Assembly (NCBI RefSeq): GCF_000022325.1
Contig: NC_012034.1
Span: 372,001 to 436,000, forward strand
Length of the DNA stretch: 64,000 bases
Source of the DNA: Caldicellulosiruptor bescii DSM 6725
GTDB taxonomy: Bacteria > Bacillota > Thermoanaerobacteria > Caldicellulosiruptorales > Caldicellulosiruptoraceae
Reading direction: 5' to 3'
A program made the translations under genes and the position numbers. Below the pieces are notes generated by a model, which was not told the origin of the DNA, did no database searches, and worked only from the letters and a program-made list of their open reading frames with translations. Positions 29,175 to 37,310 of this stretch are shown piece by piece. The number at the start of each line of letters is the position of its first letter. The stretch's first letter is position 1.

Positions 29175-29912
29175 ATGGGTATTGAGTATGAGATTAATTA
29201 TGATATTAATGATTTATACAAATTATTCGGTAAAAAGGAGTTTGATGAGATTAGTTATATTGAACAATTATTTAGTTGGAGTATAGAAGATAAATATGGG
29301 ATGGGTATATACTTTTACATGTCTGTTTATGAGTTTTATTGTAGTTTATCATTATATTTTAACGAAACAAAAGGAATAATTGATTTAGATTTATACGAAG
29401 TTAAAGAGATAAGGCGAGAGAGTGATGAAGAAGGTGAGAAGATGATAATAGAAAGGGAAGGGGATAGGGCAGGAGTAGTAGCATATTTTAAGCCTAATTT
29501 TGCGATAGAGATTAACAAAGTGAGAACGAAGAGTGATGCAGGTATAGGGCAGAAGATAAAGTATAACGTATATGAATTAATAGACCTGTTTGAAAGTGAA
29601 GCATATGAAGCTAATGAAGAGGAGCAAAAGTATTGGTGGAGGAAGAGAGATAGAGAAGGGTTTTGTTTAACATTTTACATGTCAGTAAATGAAGGCATAT
29701 GTGATTTATGTTTAACTTATGAGAATTTTGAGAAGCCGATATTTAATATAGAGATAGACGGAGTGCGAAGATTGAGGGGAGAAAGTGAGAGGAAAGAAGG
29801 GGAGTTGGTAATGGAGAGATTGATTATAGAGAGAAGTGAAGGGAAGTCGCCGGTAGTGGTATACTTTAGACCTAATTTTAAGATAGAGATTGAAGATATA
29901 GATAAACTATAG
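29175..29912 (+). CDS. Candidate immunity protein A1 (internally duplicated)
   Basis: A 245-residue acidic soluble protein starting four bases after the RHS stop, with GGGGGAAA as ribosome site; this is the position of a cognate immunity gene. It is built of two similar halves. FYMSVYEFYCSLSLYF...IDLDLYEVKEIRRES...VVAYFKPNFAIEI in the first half matches FYMSVNEGICDLCLTY...FNIEIDGVRRLRGES...VVVYFRPNFKIEI in the second. I do not recognise the family. A second copy with a different first ~65 residues follows the duplicate toxin A cassette. Immunity function is inferred from position and co-duplication with the toxin. Confidence 0.65.
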   Translation: MGIEYEINYDINDLYKLFGKKEFDEISYIEQLFSWSIEDKYGMGIYFYMSVYEFYCSLSLYFNETKGIIDLDLYEVKEIRRESDEEGEKMIIEREGDRAGVVAYFKPNFAIEINKVRTKSDAGIGQKIKYNVYELIDLFESEAYEANEEEQKYWWRKRDREGFCLTFYMSVNEGICDLCLTYENFEKPIFNIEIDGVRRLRGESERKEGELVMERLIIERSEGKSPVVVYFRPNFKIEIEDIDKL

Positions 29913-29959
29913 TTAACAGGATAGGGGAAATAGGCCAACATGTTTGTCAGAAGATTTTT

Positions 29960-29999
29960 GGGGCTCTGTTAAACAGATTATTTATGAGAGCCCCTGATA
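29960..29999 (+). terminator. Terminator after immunity A1
   Basis: GGGGCTCT (29960-29967) pairs with AGAGCCCC (29987-29994), followed by TGATATTTTT. It should stop read-through from the RHS operon into cassette B1. Confidence 0.75.
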
Positions 30000-30035
30000 T
30001 TTTTAATATGAACCAATAGCAAATTAACAGAAAAT

Positions 30036-30980
30036 AAAGAGAGTGGGTATATATATGCCACAGCAAGATATTATTTACCGCAGGTAGGCAGATTTATAGG
30101 CAAGGACAGGATATTTGGAGAGATAGCCGAGCTTACAAGTCAGAACCCATATGTATATTGTTTGAACAATCCGCTGATATATGTAGATCCGAGCGGAGAG
30201 CTAAGTGTAAGACAGAGCATATTGTTAATCCAAGGATTGGGATTGGGTTTATGGGAAGTTGCAAGGGAACAATTAAAAGCATTAGGAGATATTATCAGTT
30301 TTAGGTTTATAGGAGCATTTATTGATATAGCAAAAGCTTTACCGAAATTATTAAACAGTGATGTTATAAAGGAATTATTGAAGAGTTTATATGATAGGTA
30401 TGTAGAACCTGTTGAATATGTTATAAAGCATACAAGAGAAGTGTTTAGTGGCAGAGCATGTAATGAAGAAGTTAAGGAATATGGAAAGAAGTTAGGAATA
30501 GTAGTTGGGACAATAGTAGCAACAGTAGCAGATATTATATTAGGCAAGAAAGCGATAGAATTAGGAGCAAAGTTAATACAGAAGTTAGGTAATATAAGTA
30601 AGAGAGTAAAAGGTTTAATTTGGAAGGTAGCAGAAGCAGCACCTAAGAAGAGGATTACGCTTGAGGATTTGATAAAAGAATCAAAACGGATTAAGCTTCC
30701 CAAAAAAGGCAAAGGTAGTAATTCAAAGGTGCCACAATATGCAAGAGAAGGAGGGTTTGAAGGTGCTTTGAGAGATTTTTACAATTTAGGGCCAAGGAAT
30801 GTAAGAATAAAAGAAACAGGTGATAACATTGTATATATTGGTGAAATTGAAAATAATATAACAGTAAATGCAAGAGTGAATAGTAAATTTGGTAAACCTA
30901 CATTGGAAATAATAGGGCCAGTAGAAGAAAATGGTAAAATTGAAAAAGACACGATAGTAAAATTTAGATATGATGATTAA
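30036..30980 (+). CDS. Orphan RHS C-terminal cassette B1 (no start of its own)
   Basis: The open frame begins inside the RHS core (KESGYIYATARYYLPQVGRF), includes R1, and continues into a pre-toxin region unlike that of the expressed gene (SILLIQGLGLGLWEVAREQLK). It ends in a toxin-like tail (EGGFEGALRDFYNLGPRNVRI...GKPTLEI). No ATG or ribosome site precedes it in frame; the first candidate is a TTG at 30162 without a site, and a terminator lies just upstream. It therefore looks silent unless recombined through R1 into the full-length gene. The tail resembles a common polymorphic-toxin ending (DGRPTLEIQ type), but its activity is not known to me. Confidence 0.8.
   Translation, partial: KESGYIYATARYYLPQVGRFIGKDRIFGEIAELTSQNPYVYCLNNPLIYVDPSGELSVRQSILLIQGLGLGLWEVAREQLKALGDIISFRFIGAFIDIAKALPKLLNSDVIKELLKSLYDRYVEPVEYVIKHTREVFSGRACNEEVKEYGKKLGIVVGTIVATVADIILGKKAIELGAKLIQKLGNISKRVKGLIWKVAEAAPKKRITLEDLIKESKRIKLPKKGKGSNSKVPQYAREGGFEGALRDFYNLGPRNVRIKETGDNIVYIGEIENNITVNARVNSKFGKPTLEIIGPVEENGKIEKDTIVKFRYDD
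30060..30216 (+). repeat. R1 repeat, copy in cassette B1
   Basis: 157 bases matching 28209-28365 almost exactly. This copy has Gly instead of Ser in FIGKDR. Confidence 0.9.
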
Positions 30981-31041
30981 AATGATAGTAAGATGTAAAA
31001 TAGTCCTATAAGGTATAAAAAAATAAAGAAGGTTGATGAAG

Positions 31042-31926
31042 TTGAATTGGTTAAACATAAGGGTTAATTGTAATGCTGTTAGGTATGAAGATGATGGTCT
31101 TTTAATAGAGATAATTCAAGATGAAAGAAAATTTTACGTATGGGTTGGTGGGTGGAATTATTCAGTGCTCTATTGTGCTACAGAAAACAGGAGGAAACTA
31201 ATGGAGCAGTTAAAAAAAATAGAGCCAATTTATCATAACGAAGGGCTGTATATGTATGTTGCAAAAAATACTGGGTATATTGAATGGATTGTTGAAGATA
31301 GTCTAATACTTGAACCAGATTATATTGAACATTATATAATACCAACTAGGAACTATGTGGTAGAATATTTGGATGTATCAGGAATGCTGGTATCACCTTT
31401 GAAAAAGGAAGATATTAAAGTAGATGATAACAAAATAATAAATGGGATAAAGCTTACGAATATGTCATGGGAGTATAAAAAGGAAGAATACAAGGAATAT
31501 TTTGAAGATAGACTACTTCCAATGTATATGAGTATTACAAACATAGTGTTTAATAAAGGAAAACTCGATATATTACTAGAAAGTCCATTAGGAGAAGATG
31601 ATGAGAAAAGATATTATTTACAAGAAGAAGTATTAATAACCTTTGAGAGTGGTATTGAGGCAGTGAGATTTGCAGATGAAGGGTACAGAACACTATCGGG
31701 GCCTACTGTTTATGATGCAAAGAAAAAGGAATTTACTGGCAGATACATGTTTAAAGTAGAGAATTCGGAGTTTATCAGGTGGTTAGAAGAGGAAAGAGGG
31801 AGGGAGTTTGAGGATGAGGTAAACCATTATTTTATTCTTTCCTCGATGTTAGTAGTGGATGTTATTGCGAAGAGCGAACCAAAGATTAAAAAAATAGGGA
31901 TAAGGAGAATAACAAAAAAGAGATGA
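31042..31926 (+). CDS. Candidate immunity protein B1, family of four paralogues
   Basis: A soluble ~294-residue protein of no family I recognise. Three paralogues lie in the window. Conserved landmarks are YSVLYCATENR near residue 45, NTGYIEWI near 85, YVVEYL near 110, a central MSWEY and FIRWLEEERG near 245. I set the start at TTG 31042 because all four genes have AGAAGG about nine bases before a start codon coding M-x-W; an in-frame ATG at 31036 is closer to the site. It follows orphan toxin cassette B1 by 61 bases, so an immunity role is likely. It is in a position to be transcribed only from a local or upstream promoter that I cannot identify. Confidence 0.65.
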   Translation: MNWLNIRVNCNAVRYEDDGLLIEIIQDERKFYVWVGGWNYSVLYCATENRRKLMEQLKKIEPIYHNEGLYMYVAKNTGYIEWIVEDSLILEPDYIEHYIIPTRNYVVEYLDVSGMLVSPLKKEDIKVDDNKIINGIKLTNMSWEYKKEEYKEYFEDRLLPMYMSITNIVFNKGKLDILLESPLGEDDEKRYYLQEEVLITFESGIEAVRFADEGYRTLSGPTVYDAKKKEFTGRYMFKVENSEFIRWLEEERGREFEDEVNHYFILSSMLVVDVIAKSEPKIKKIGIRRITKKR

Positions 31927-31948
31927 AAATGGGAAAAGAAAGTTAGTG

Positions 31949-31995
31949 GGGGCTGTTTTGGATGAGATTTAACAGTCCCCATCCTTAGTTTTTTA
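31949..31995 (+). terminator. Terminator after immunity B1
   Basis: GGGGCTGTT (from 31949) pairs with AACAGTCCCC (31971-31980), then a T-rich run TTAGTTTTTTATT. Confidence 0.75.
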
Positions 31996-32084
31996 TTGTA
32001 AATTGCAGGGAAGGATATATTCTTTGTTGTTAGAAAAGGATTGAATAACTATAAAGTTTAAAAAAAGAAAGAAGGATGAGAAAT

Positions 32085-32954
32085 ATGAATTGGTTTTGTG
32101 AAGGGTTCAAATGGCAGGTTGTTGAATTTAATTATGGTGCTGAACTTTTGATAAAACTGAGGAATGGGGAAGAAGAATTAAAAATATGGTCGATTTGGGT
32201 ATATTCAATGCTGTATTGTGCGACACAAAACAGGGAGAGATTGACTCAAAAGCTGGGGACAAGAGAAGCTATTAAAGTAGGAGAAAAGCTGAATGTGTAT
32301 GTGGGTAGGGATACAGGATATGTGAATTGGCTAATTCAAGATAGTCATCCATTTCCGAGCGATATAGAGCATTGGATTTTCCCAACAGAGAATTACGTTA
32401 TAGAATATTTAGGTTTTTCACCGAATATAGTAACTTTGGAGTTTGAAAAGATGATAGAAGTAGAAGAGGAGAAAGTAATAGAAGGAATAGAGTTTACAAA
32501 AATGTCATTAGAATATGAGAAAGAAAGATATAAGAGGTTTAAAATTGGTATATATCCGAAATTGATGAGTATAACAGATATAACATGTAAGGGAGATAGA
32601 TTAGAGATATTGATGGAGAATGAAATTAAAGATTATAAGAGGAAGAAATGTTACAATGAGAGGGTGTTAGTAACGATTGAGAGTGGCATAGAAGCAGTAA
32701 GGATAACAGAGAATAAAAGGAGGTTGCTATTGTGGCTAATATTTTGGAATACAAAAAAGTATGACCCTGAAGATAAGTATTTTTTCAACGTAGAGAATTC
32801 AGAGTTTATCAGGTGGTTAGAAGAGGAGAATGGGAAGAAATTTGAGAGAAAAGTAAAACATTATTGTATTTTTTCCTCAACTTTTATTGTAGATGTAATA
32901 TCTAAAAGCAAACCAAAGATAAAAAGATTGGGTAGAAAAGAAAGAACGATTTAA
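32085..32954 (+). CDS. Candidate immunity protein B2, family of four paralogues
   Basis: A 289-residue paralogue of B1 with YSMLYCATQNRE, DTGYVNWLIQDS, YVIEYLG and EFIRWLEEENGKK. The start is ATG 32085 (MNWF), nine bases after GAAGG, matching the other copies. Similarity to B1 is moderate outside the landmarks, so this is an old duplication. It is separated from B1 by a terminator and its own leader. Possibly immunity to a toxin cassette that was lost or replaced; the gene directly downstream is a different toxin (A2). Confidence 0.6.
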   Translation: MNWFCEGFKWQVVEFNYGAELLIKLRNGEEELKIWSIWVYSMLYCATQNRERLTQKLGTREAIKVGEKLNVYVGRDTGYVNWLIQDSHPFPSDIEHWIFPTENYVIEYLGFSPNIVTLEFEKMIEVEEEKVIEGIEFTKMSLEYEKERYKRFKIGIYPKLMSITDITCKGDRLEILMENEIKDYKRKKCYNERVLVTIESGIEAVRITENKRRLLLWLIFWNTKKYDPEDKYFFNVENSEFIRWLEEENGKKFERKVKHYCIFSSTFIVDVISKSKPKIKRLGRKERTI

Positions 32955-33019
32955 TGAGGAAAAGGAATGAAGGAGATATTTTAATTTGAGAGACATTTAT
33001 AGATAAAGTAGCACAGAAT

Positions 33020-33766
33020 GTGGGAAGAGCAATAGATGAACTATCGCTAAAGAATTTAGGGTTTTTCAAGGACATAGTAGTTGGTATAATAAAAGGTGTA
33101 ATAAGACTTAGTGACATAGCAAGTGTATTAGCCGAGGGGTATTTTAAGGAGTATATAGAGCCTGTAGAGAGGTTAATAAATCTCAGTTCAGAAGTATTTG
33201 GAAGAGGAGTTGTATGTGACAGCAAGGTAATAGAGTATGGAAAATATTTAGGAATAGCCGTTTGCAACATAGTAGAGATAATAAGTGATTTTGCAACAGG
33301 CGGCACAGGAGTATTTGGCAAGGTAGCAGGAAAGTTAGTATCAGTTCTTGGCAAGGCAGGAAAAAGAGTCAGAGTTAAATTAGGGAAGATAGTAAAGAAA
33401 TATGATGTTTTATGGGATTTGCCACCATATGGTGGGAAATACATTAACGGACGTTATTATACACAACATGCACTTGAAAGAATGGCTCCTGATATTCCTG
33501 AAGTAAGAGATTTTTTAGTGCAAAAATATCACAAAATAGCAACAGAAGAACTTGGTTACGAACCAGGATCAGATGATTATATTAGATTTATGAAGAAAAA
33601 CGTTGATCCTAGAGGTATACCGCCAATGGTGATTGAGAATGCGATAAGGCATGGGAAAAGGCAGCCGGGGGATAAACCTGGAACATGGAAATATACTACT
33701 TCTGATGTAACAGTAGTTATAAATGGCAGAGGAGATGTTATAACAGCATATCCAGGGGGGGAATAA
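33020..33766 (+). CDS. Orphan RHS C-terminal cassette A2
   Basis: The frame is open from 32990 (ETFIDKVAQNVGRAIDE) and matches the expressed protein from its pre-toxin region to the end, but lacks the RHS core and all repeats. GTG 33020 is the first possible start and has no ribosome site. After 509 near-identical bases the last ~70 codons diverge (LGYEPGSDDYIRFMKKNVDPRGIPPMVIENAIRHG), giving a variant of toxin A that ends VVINGRGDVITAYPGGE. It is followed five bases later by its own immunity variant. Probably a silent donor able to recombine into the full-length gene through R2. Confidence 0.8.
   Translation: MGRAIDELSLKNLGFFKDIVVGIIKGVIRLSDIASVLAEGYFKEYIEPVERLINLSSEVFGRGVVCDSKVIEYGKYLGIAVCNIVEIISDFATGGTGVFGKVAGKLVSVLGKAGKRVRVKLGKIVKKYDVLWDLPPYGGKYINGRYYTQHALERMAPDIPEVRDFLVQKYHKIATEELGYEPGSDDYIRFMKKNVDPRGIPPMVIENAIRHGKRQPGDKPGTWKYTTSDVTVVINGRGDVITAYPGGE
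33042..33550 (+). repeat. R2 repeat, copy in cassette A2
   Basis: Matches 28444-28952 at an offset of 4598 with almost no change. Identity stops where the toxin domain becomes variable. Confidence 0.9.
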
Positions 33767-33770
33767 AGTA

Positions 33771-34493
33771 GTGTGTATTAATTACGATATTAATGATTTA
33801 TTTAAATTATTCGGTGAAAAAAAATTTCTAGAAGATGATTATAAAGCAGAAACATTTTATTGGAGTATAAGAGATAAATATGGGATGGGTATATTCTTTT
33901 ACATGTCAGTTTATGAGGGTAACTGTTCTTTAATGTTGAGTTTTAATGGAAAGGGTATAATTGATTTAGATTTATACGAAGTTAAAGAGATAAGGCGAGA
34001 GAGTGATGAAGAAGGTGAGAAGATGATAATAGAAAGGGAAGGGGATAGGGCAGGAGTAGTAGCATATTTTAAACCTAATTTTGCGATAGAGATTAACAAA
34101 GTGAGAACGAAGAGTGATGCAGATATAGGGCAGAAGATAAAGTATAACGTATATGAATTAATAGACCTGTTTGAAAGTGAAGCATATGAAGCTAATGAAG
34201 AGGAGCAAAAGTATTGGTGGAGGAAGAGAGATAGAGAAGGGTTTTGTTTAACATTTTACATGTCAGTAAATGAAGGCATATGTGATTTATGTTTAACTTA
34301 TGAGAATTTTGAGAAGCCGATATTTAATATAGAGATAGACGGAGTGCGAAGATTGAGGGGAGAAAGTGAGAGGAAAGAAGGGGAGTTGGTAATGGAGAGA
34401 TTGATTATAGAGAGAAGTGAAGGGAAGTCACCGGTAGTGGTATACTTTAGACCTAATTTTAAGATAGAGATTGAGGATATAGATAAACTATAG
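33771..34493 (+). CDS. Candidate immunity protein A2 (variant of A1)
   Basis: A 240-residue protein whose last ~178 residues are nearly identical to A1, while the first ~62 differ clearly (INYDINDLFKLFGEKKFLEDDYKAETFYWS). It begins with GTG five bases after the cassette A2 stop, as A1 does after the expressed toxin. The variable part may fit the variable end of toxin A2, a plausible specificity region. It has the same two-half internal repeat as A1. Function is inferred from the pairing. Confidence 0.65.
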   Translation: MCINYDINDLFKLFGEKKFLEDDYKAETFYWSIRDKYGMGIFFYMSVYEGNCSLMLSFNGKGIIDLDLYEVKEIRRESDEEGEKMIIEREGDRAGVVAYFKPNFAIEINKVRTKSDADIGQKIKYNVYELIDLFESEAYEANEEEQKYWWRKRDREGFCLTFYMSVNEGICDLCLTYENFEKPIFNIEIDGVRRLRGESERKEGELVMERLIIERSEGKSPVVVYFRPNFKIEIEDIDKL

Positions 34494-34540
34494 TTAACAG
34501 GATAGGGGAAATAGGCCAACATGTTTGTCAGAAGATTTTT

Positions 34541-34580
34541 GGGGCTCTGTTAAACAGATTATTTATGAGAGCCCCTGATA
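34541..34580 (+). terminator. Terminator after immunity A2
   Basis: Exact copy of the hairpin at 29960: GGGGCTCT and AGAGCCCC (to 34575), followed by TGATATTTTT. Confidence 0.75.
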
Positions 34581-34617
34581 TTTTTAATATGATACCAATA
34601 GCAAATTAACAGAAAAT

Positions 34618-35556
34618 AAAGAGAGTGGGTATATATATGCCACAGCAAGATATTATTTACCGCAGGTAGGCAGATTTATAAGCAAGGACAGGATATTTGG
34701 AGAGATAGCCGAGCTTACAAGTCAGAACCCATATGTATATTGTTTGAACAATCCGCTGATATATGTAGATCCGAGCGGAGAGCTAAGTGTAAGACAGAGC
34801 ATATTGTTAATCCAAGGATTGGGATTGGGTTTATGGGAAGTTGCAAGGGAACAATTAAAAGCATTAGGAGATATTATCAGTTTTAGGTTTATAGGAGCAT
34901 TTATTGATATAGCAAAAGCTTTACCGAAATTATTAAACAGTGATGTTATAAAGGAATTATTGAAGAGTTTATATGATAGGTATGTAGAACCTGTTGAATA
35001 TGTTATAAAGCATACAAGAGAAGTGTTTAGTGGCAGAGCATGTAATGAAGAAGTTAAGGAATATGGAAAGAAGTTAGGAATAGTAGTTGGGACAATAGTA
35101 GCAACAGTAGCAGATATTATATTAGGCAAGAAAGCGATAGAATTAGGAGCAAAGTTAATACAGAAGTTAGGTAATATAAGTAAGAGAGTAAAAGGTTTAA
35201 TTTGGAAGGTAGCAGAAGCAGCACCTAAGAAGAGGATTACGCTTGAGGATTTGATTGAGACCGCTAAATTTGTTGAGAAAAAGAAATCTACCGGATTATG
35301 TATTTATGAAAAAAGTGGTGGTTTTGAGAATACTTTAAGAGATTTCTATAATTTGGAGCCGAAGAATGTAAAAATAATTGAAGGAACATACAAAGGAGAT
35401 ATTCAAATAACATATGTAGGAGATTTAGAAGATGGGAAGACAGTAATTGTAAGACTGAAAAGTGATGAGGGAAGACCAACGTTGGAGATACAAAAGTTTA
35501 GTGAAATATCAAATAGAAGTAAACCAAAGATAAAAATCAGGTATAATGATAATTAG
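34618..35556 (+). CDS. Orphan RHS C-terminal cassette B2
   Basis: Same build as B1: RHS core with R1, the same pre-toxin region, no usable start and an upstream terminator. From about residue 212 the end differs (TAKFVEKKKSTGLCIYEKSGGF...TLRDFYNLEPKNVKI...GRPTLEIQKF) but keeps the same fold signature as B1, so it is a sequence variant of the same toxin type. What follows is a dead insertion sequence rather than an immunity gene; the next B-type immunity gene lies 0.5 kb further on. The insertion may have split an original toxin-immunity pair. Confidence 0.8.
   Translation, partial: KESGYIYATARYYLPQVGRFISKDRIFGEIAELTSQNPYVYCLNNPLIYVDPSGELSVRQSILLIQGLGLGLWEVAREQLKALGDIISFRFIGAFIDIAKALPKLLNSDVIKELLKSLYDRYVEPVEYVIKHTREVFSGRACNEEVKEYGKKLGIVVGTIVATVADIILGKKAIELGAKLIQKLGNISKRVKGLIWKVAEAAPKKRITLEDLIETAKFVEKKKSTGLCIYEKSGGFENTLRDFYNLEPKNVKIIEGTYKGDIQITYVGDLEDGKTVIVRLKSDEGRPTLEIQKFSEISNRSKPKIKIRYNDN
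34642..34798 (+). repeat. R1 repeat, copy in cassette B2
   Basis: Matches 28209-28365, with Ser in FISKDR as in the full-length gene. Confidence 0.9.
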
Positions 35557-35598
35557 TTTTTGTTGGTTGTTAAATTAAATGCAATAGTGAAAAATTAA

Positions 35599-36000
35599 AG
35601 CCATAGCTTCAAACAGTCTATGATTGTAGTATGGAATGGCAAAACCATACGCAAGGAGGTTTGAAGCTATGGCTTACAATAAACATACTACAAAAAGAAT
35701 AAGATTTGAACACTCAAGCAGAGTATATAACAATAGCAATGACAAGTTGGAGTTATAATATGATATAAGAAAAATGGCGAAAAAATTAGCTACAAGAGTA
35801 AGTGCAATTTTCCTTTGAAGCAAAAATAGGTACAACACCTCGAGAAAAAATAATACTTAAAGTTTATTTAAAAAACACTTTAGTGTAACTAGAAAACAAT
35901 TTGTTTAAAAAAGCAAGGAGTGGCAGGAAATGTAAACTATCAGACGAAATATGTTTATGAAGATTCAGAGATTATTGGGAAACAAGTTCACCAAGTTAAG
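35599..36000 (+). mobile_element. Insertion sequence remnant with start-hiding hairpin
   Basis: A perfect 16-bp inverted repeat (35599-35614 with 35659-35674) encloses an AAGGAGG site and buries the ATG of a broken frame that reads MAYNKHTTKRIRFEHSSRVY before stopping. This is the usual left-end layout of some insertion sequences. The DNA to about 36000 has only short, interrupted fragments. The family is not identified. It lies between toxin cassette B2 and immunity gene B3. Confidence 0.5.
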
Positions 36001-36059
36001 TATTTAAACGTACGATATATTGAAATTTAAAAAGCAAAAATAAGAGAAGGTTGATAATA

Positions 36060-36974
36060 ATGAGTTGGATAGATATGGGAGTTAGATGTGAGACAATTAA
36101 ATTTGAAGGTAGTCAAGGGTTTTTCATAAGGTTGATTAAAGGACAAAAAAAGTTTGAGATATTAGAATCGGGATATCCATATTCAGTTTTGTTTTGTGCA
36201 ACTGAAAACAGGAAGAGACTTATGGAGATGTTAGAAACGGAGGATCCGGTTGTTTTAGAAGAAGAGTTGTATATGTATATTGGGAGGAATACAGGATATG
36301 TAAATTGGTTAATTAGAGATAGTTATCCGGACTCAAATGATAAGGTACATTATATTATACCTACAAAGAATTATGTTATCGAATTTATAAGTAGTCTTGT
36401 ACCGCCAGATATTATATATCCTTTTTATAAGAAAATGATAGAGATTGACGAAGAAAAAGTGATAGAAGGATTGGAGCTTACAGATATGTCATGGGAGTAC
36501 GATAAGGAAGATTATATAGAATTTGTTGACGATGAGTTTCTTGAAAAAATGGATATTAGTAAGGGGCTATTTATTGGGGATCTAATATACAAGGAAGGGA
36601 AACTTAGAATATTATTAGATCAAGGAATAAGGAAAAATGAGGAAGGTAAATATTATATAGGTGAGCAATTCGTAGTAAAATTTGAGGGTGGTATAGAGGC
36701 AGTAAGATTTGCAGATGAAGGCAGAAGATTGTTATTGTGGCTTATATTTTGGGATATAAAGAAGTACAAATTTAAAAATAGATTTTTTTTGAAAGTAGAG
36801 AATTCAGAGTTCGTCAGATGGTTAGAAAAGGAAAGAGGTAAGAAGTTTGAAGAAGAGGTAAATCATTATTGCTTTCTTTCTGATATGTTGGTGGTAGATG
36901 TGGTATCAAAATGTAAACCTACGATAGAGAAACTAAAAAGAAATAACAGTGAAATCTCAAATAGAGATAATTAG
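36060..36974 (+). CDS. Candidate immunity protein B3, family of four paralogues
   Basis: A 304-residue paralogue with YSVLFCATENRKR, NTGYVNWLIRDS, YVIEFI, MSWEYDKEDY and EFVRWLEKERGKK. The start is ATG 36060 (MSW), eight bases after AGAAGG. It is closest to B1 and B4 by the landmarks. With B4 it probably belongs to toxin cassette B2, now separated from it by an insertion-sequence remnant. No domain family was recognised. Confidence 0.6.
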   Translation: MSWIDMGVRCETIKFEGSQGFFIRLIKGQKKFEILESGYPYSVLFCATENRKRLMEMLETEDPVVLEEELYMYIGRNTGYVNWLIRDSYPDSNDKVHYIIPTKNYVIEFISSLVPPDIIYPFYKKMIEIDEEKVIEGLELTDMSWEYDKEDYIEFVDDEFLEKMDISKGLFIGDLIYKEGKLRILLDQGIRKNEEGKYYIGEQFVVKFEGGIEAVRFADEGRRLLLWLIFWDIKKYKFKNRFFLKVENSEFVRWLEKERGKKFEEEVNHYCFLSDMLVVDVVSKCKPTIEKLKRNNSEISNRDN

Positions 36975-37310
36975 AGATAATTTTAAGTAGACTACCTTAA
37001 CTGATAATATTAAAGCCTCATCGAATTGATTTATCTTTCTGCTAATAGGCAATAAATATTTTTTAGGAACTGAAAAATGTTGTAGTTGTTTAGTTAGATA
37101 GAAATTACAAAGAATACGTTAAAAAATCTGAATGAAATAAATGTGATTATTAAAGTGAAATAACAATACAAAATTAATGCTTGAGATTCGAGTATTTAAC
37201 TTTTAAAACGAATACAACTAAAACACAAAGAACCAAATGTTAAGTCTATTTACATTGCTATATATAGATGAGGAAATTGAATTATAAGAATGAGAGAAGG
37301 TTATGTAGGA
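36975..37310. other. Spacer without recognisable features
   Basis: About 335 AT-rich bases between immunity genes B3 and B4. No open frame, repeat copy or hairpin was recognised; only the AGAAGG ribosome site at the right end can be named. Confidence 0.4.

Larger units (their letters stand above)
29376..30673 (+). repeat. 1.3-kb direct duplication, copy 1
   Basis: Nearly identical to 33957-35255, with a single one-base indel near 30010. It spans the last two-thirds of immunity gene A1, its terminator and the front of toxin cassette B1 including R1. The ends fall inside coding sequence, so each duplicated gene has a private 5' or 3' part. Confidence 0.85.
33957..35255 (+). repeat. 1.3-kb direct duplication, copy 2
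   Basis: Second copy of 29376-30673, running from the middle of immunity gene A2 to the middle of cassette B2. Beyond 35255 the toxin tails diverge completely. Confidence 0.85.

Noticed and set aside
36975-37310. Possible fifth toxin cassette between immunity genes B3 and B4
   Set aside because: No R1 or R2 sequence and no open frame were found in the spacer.
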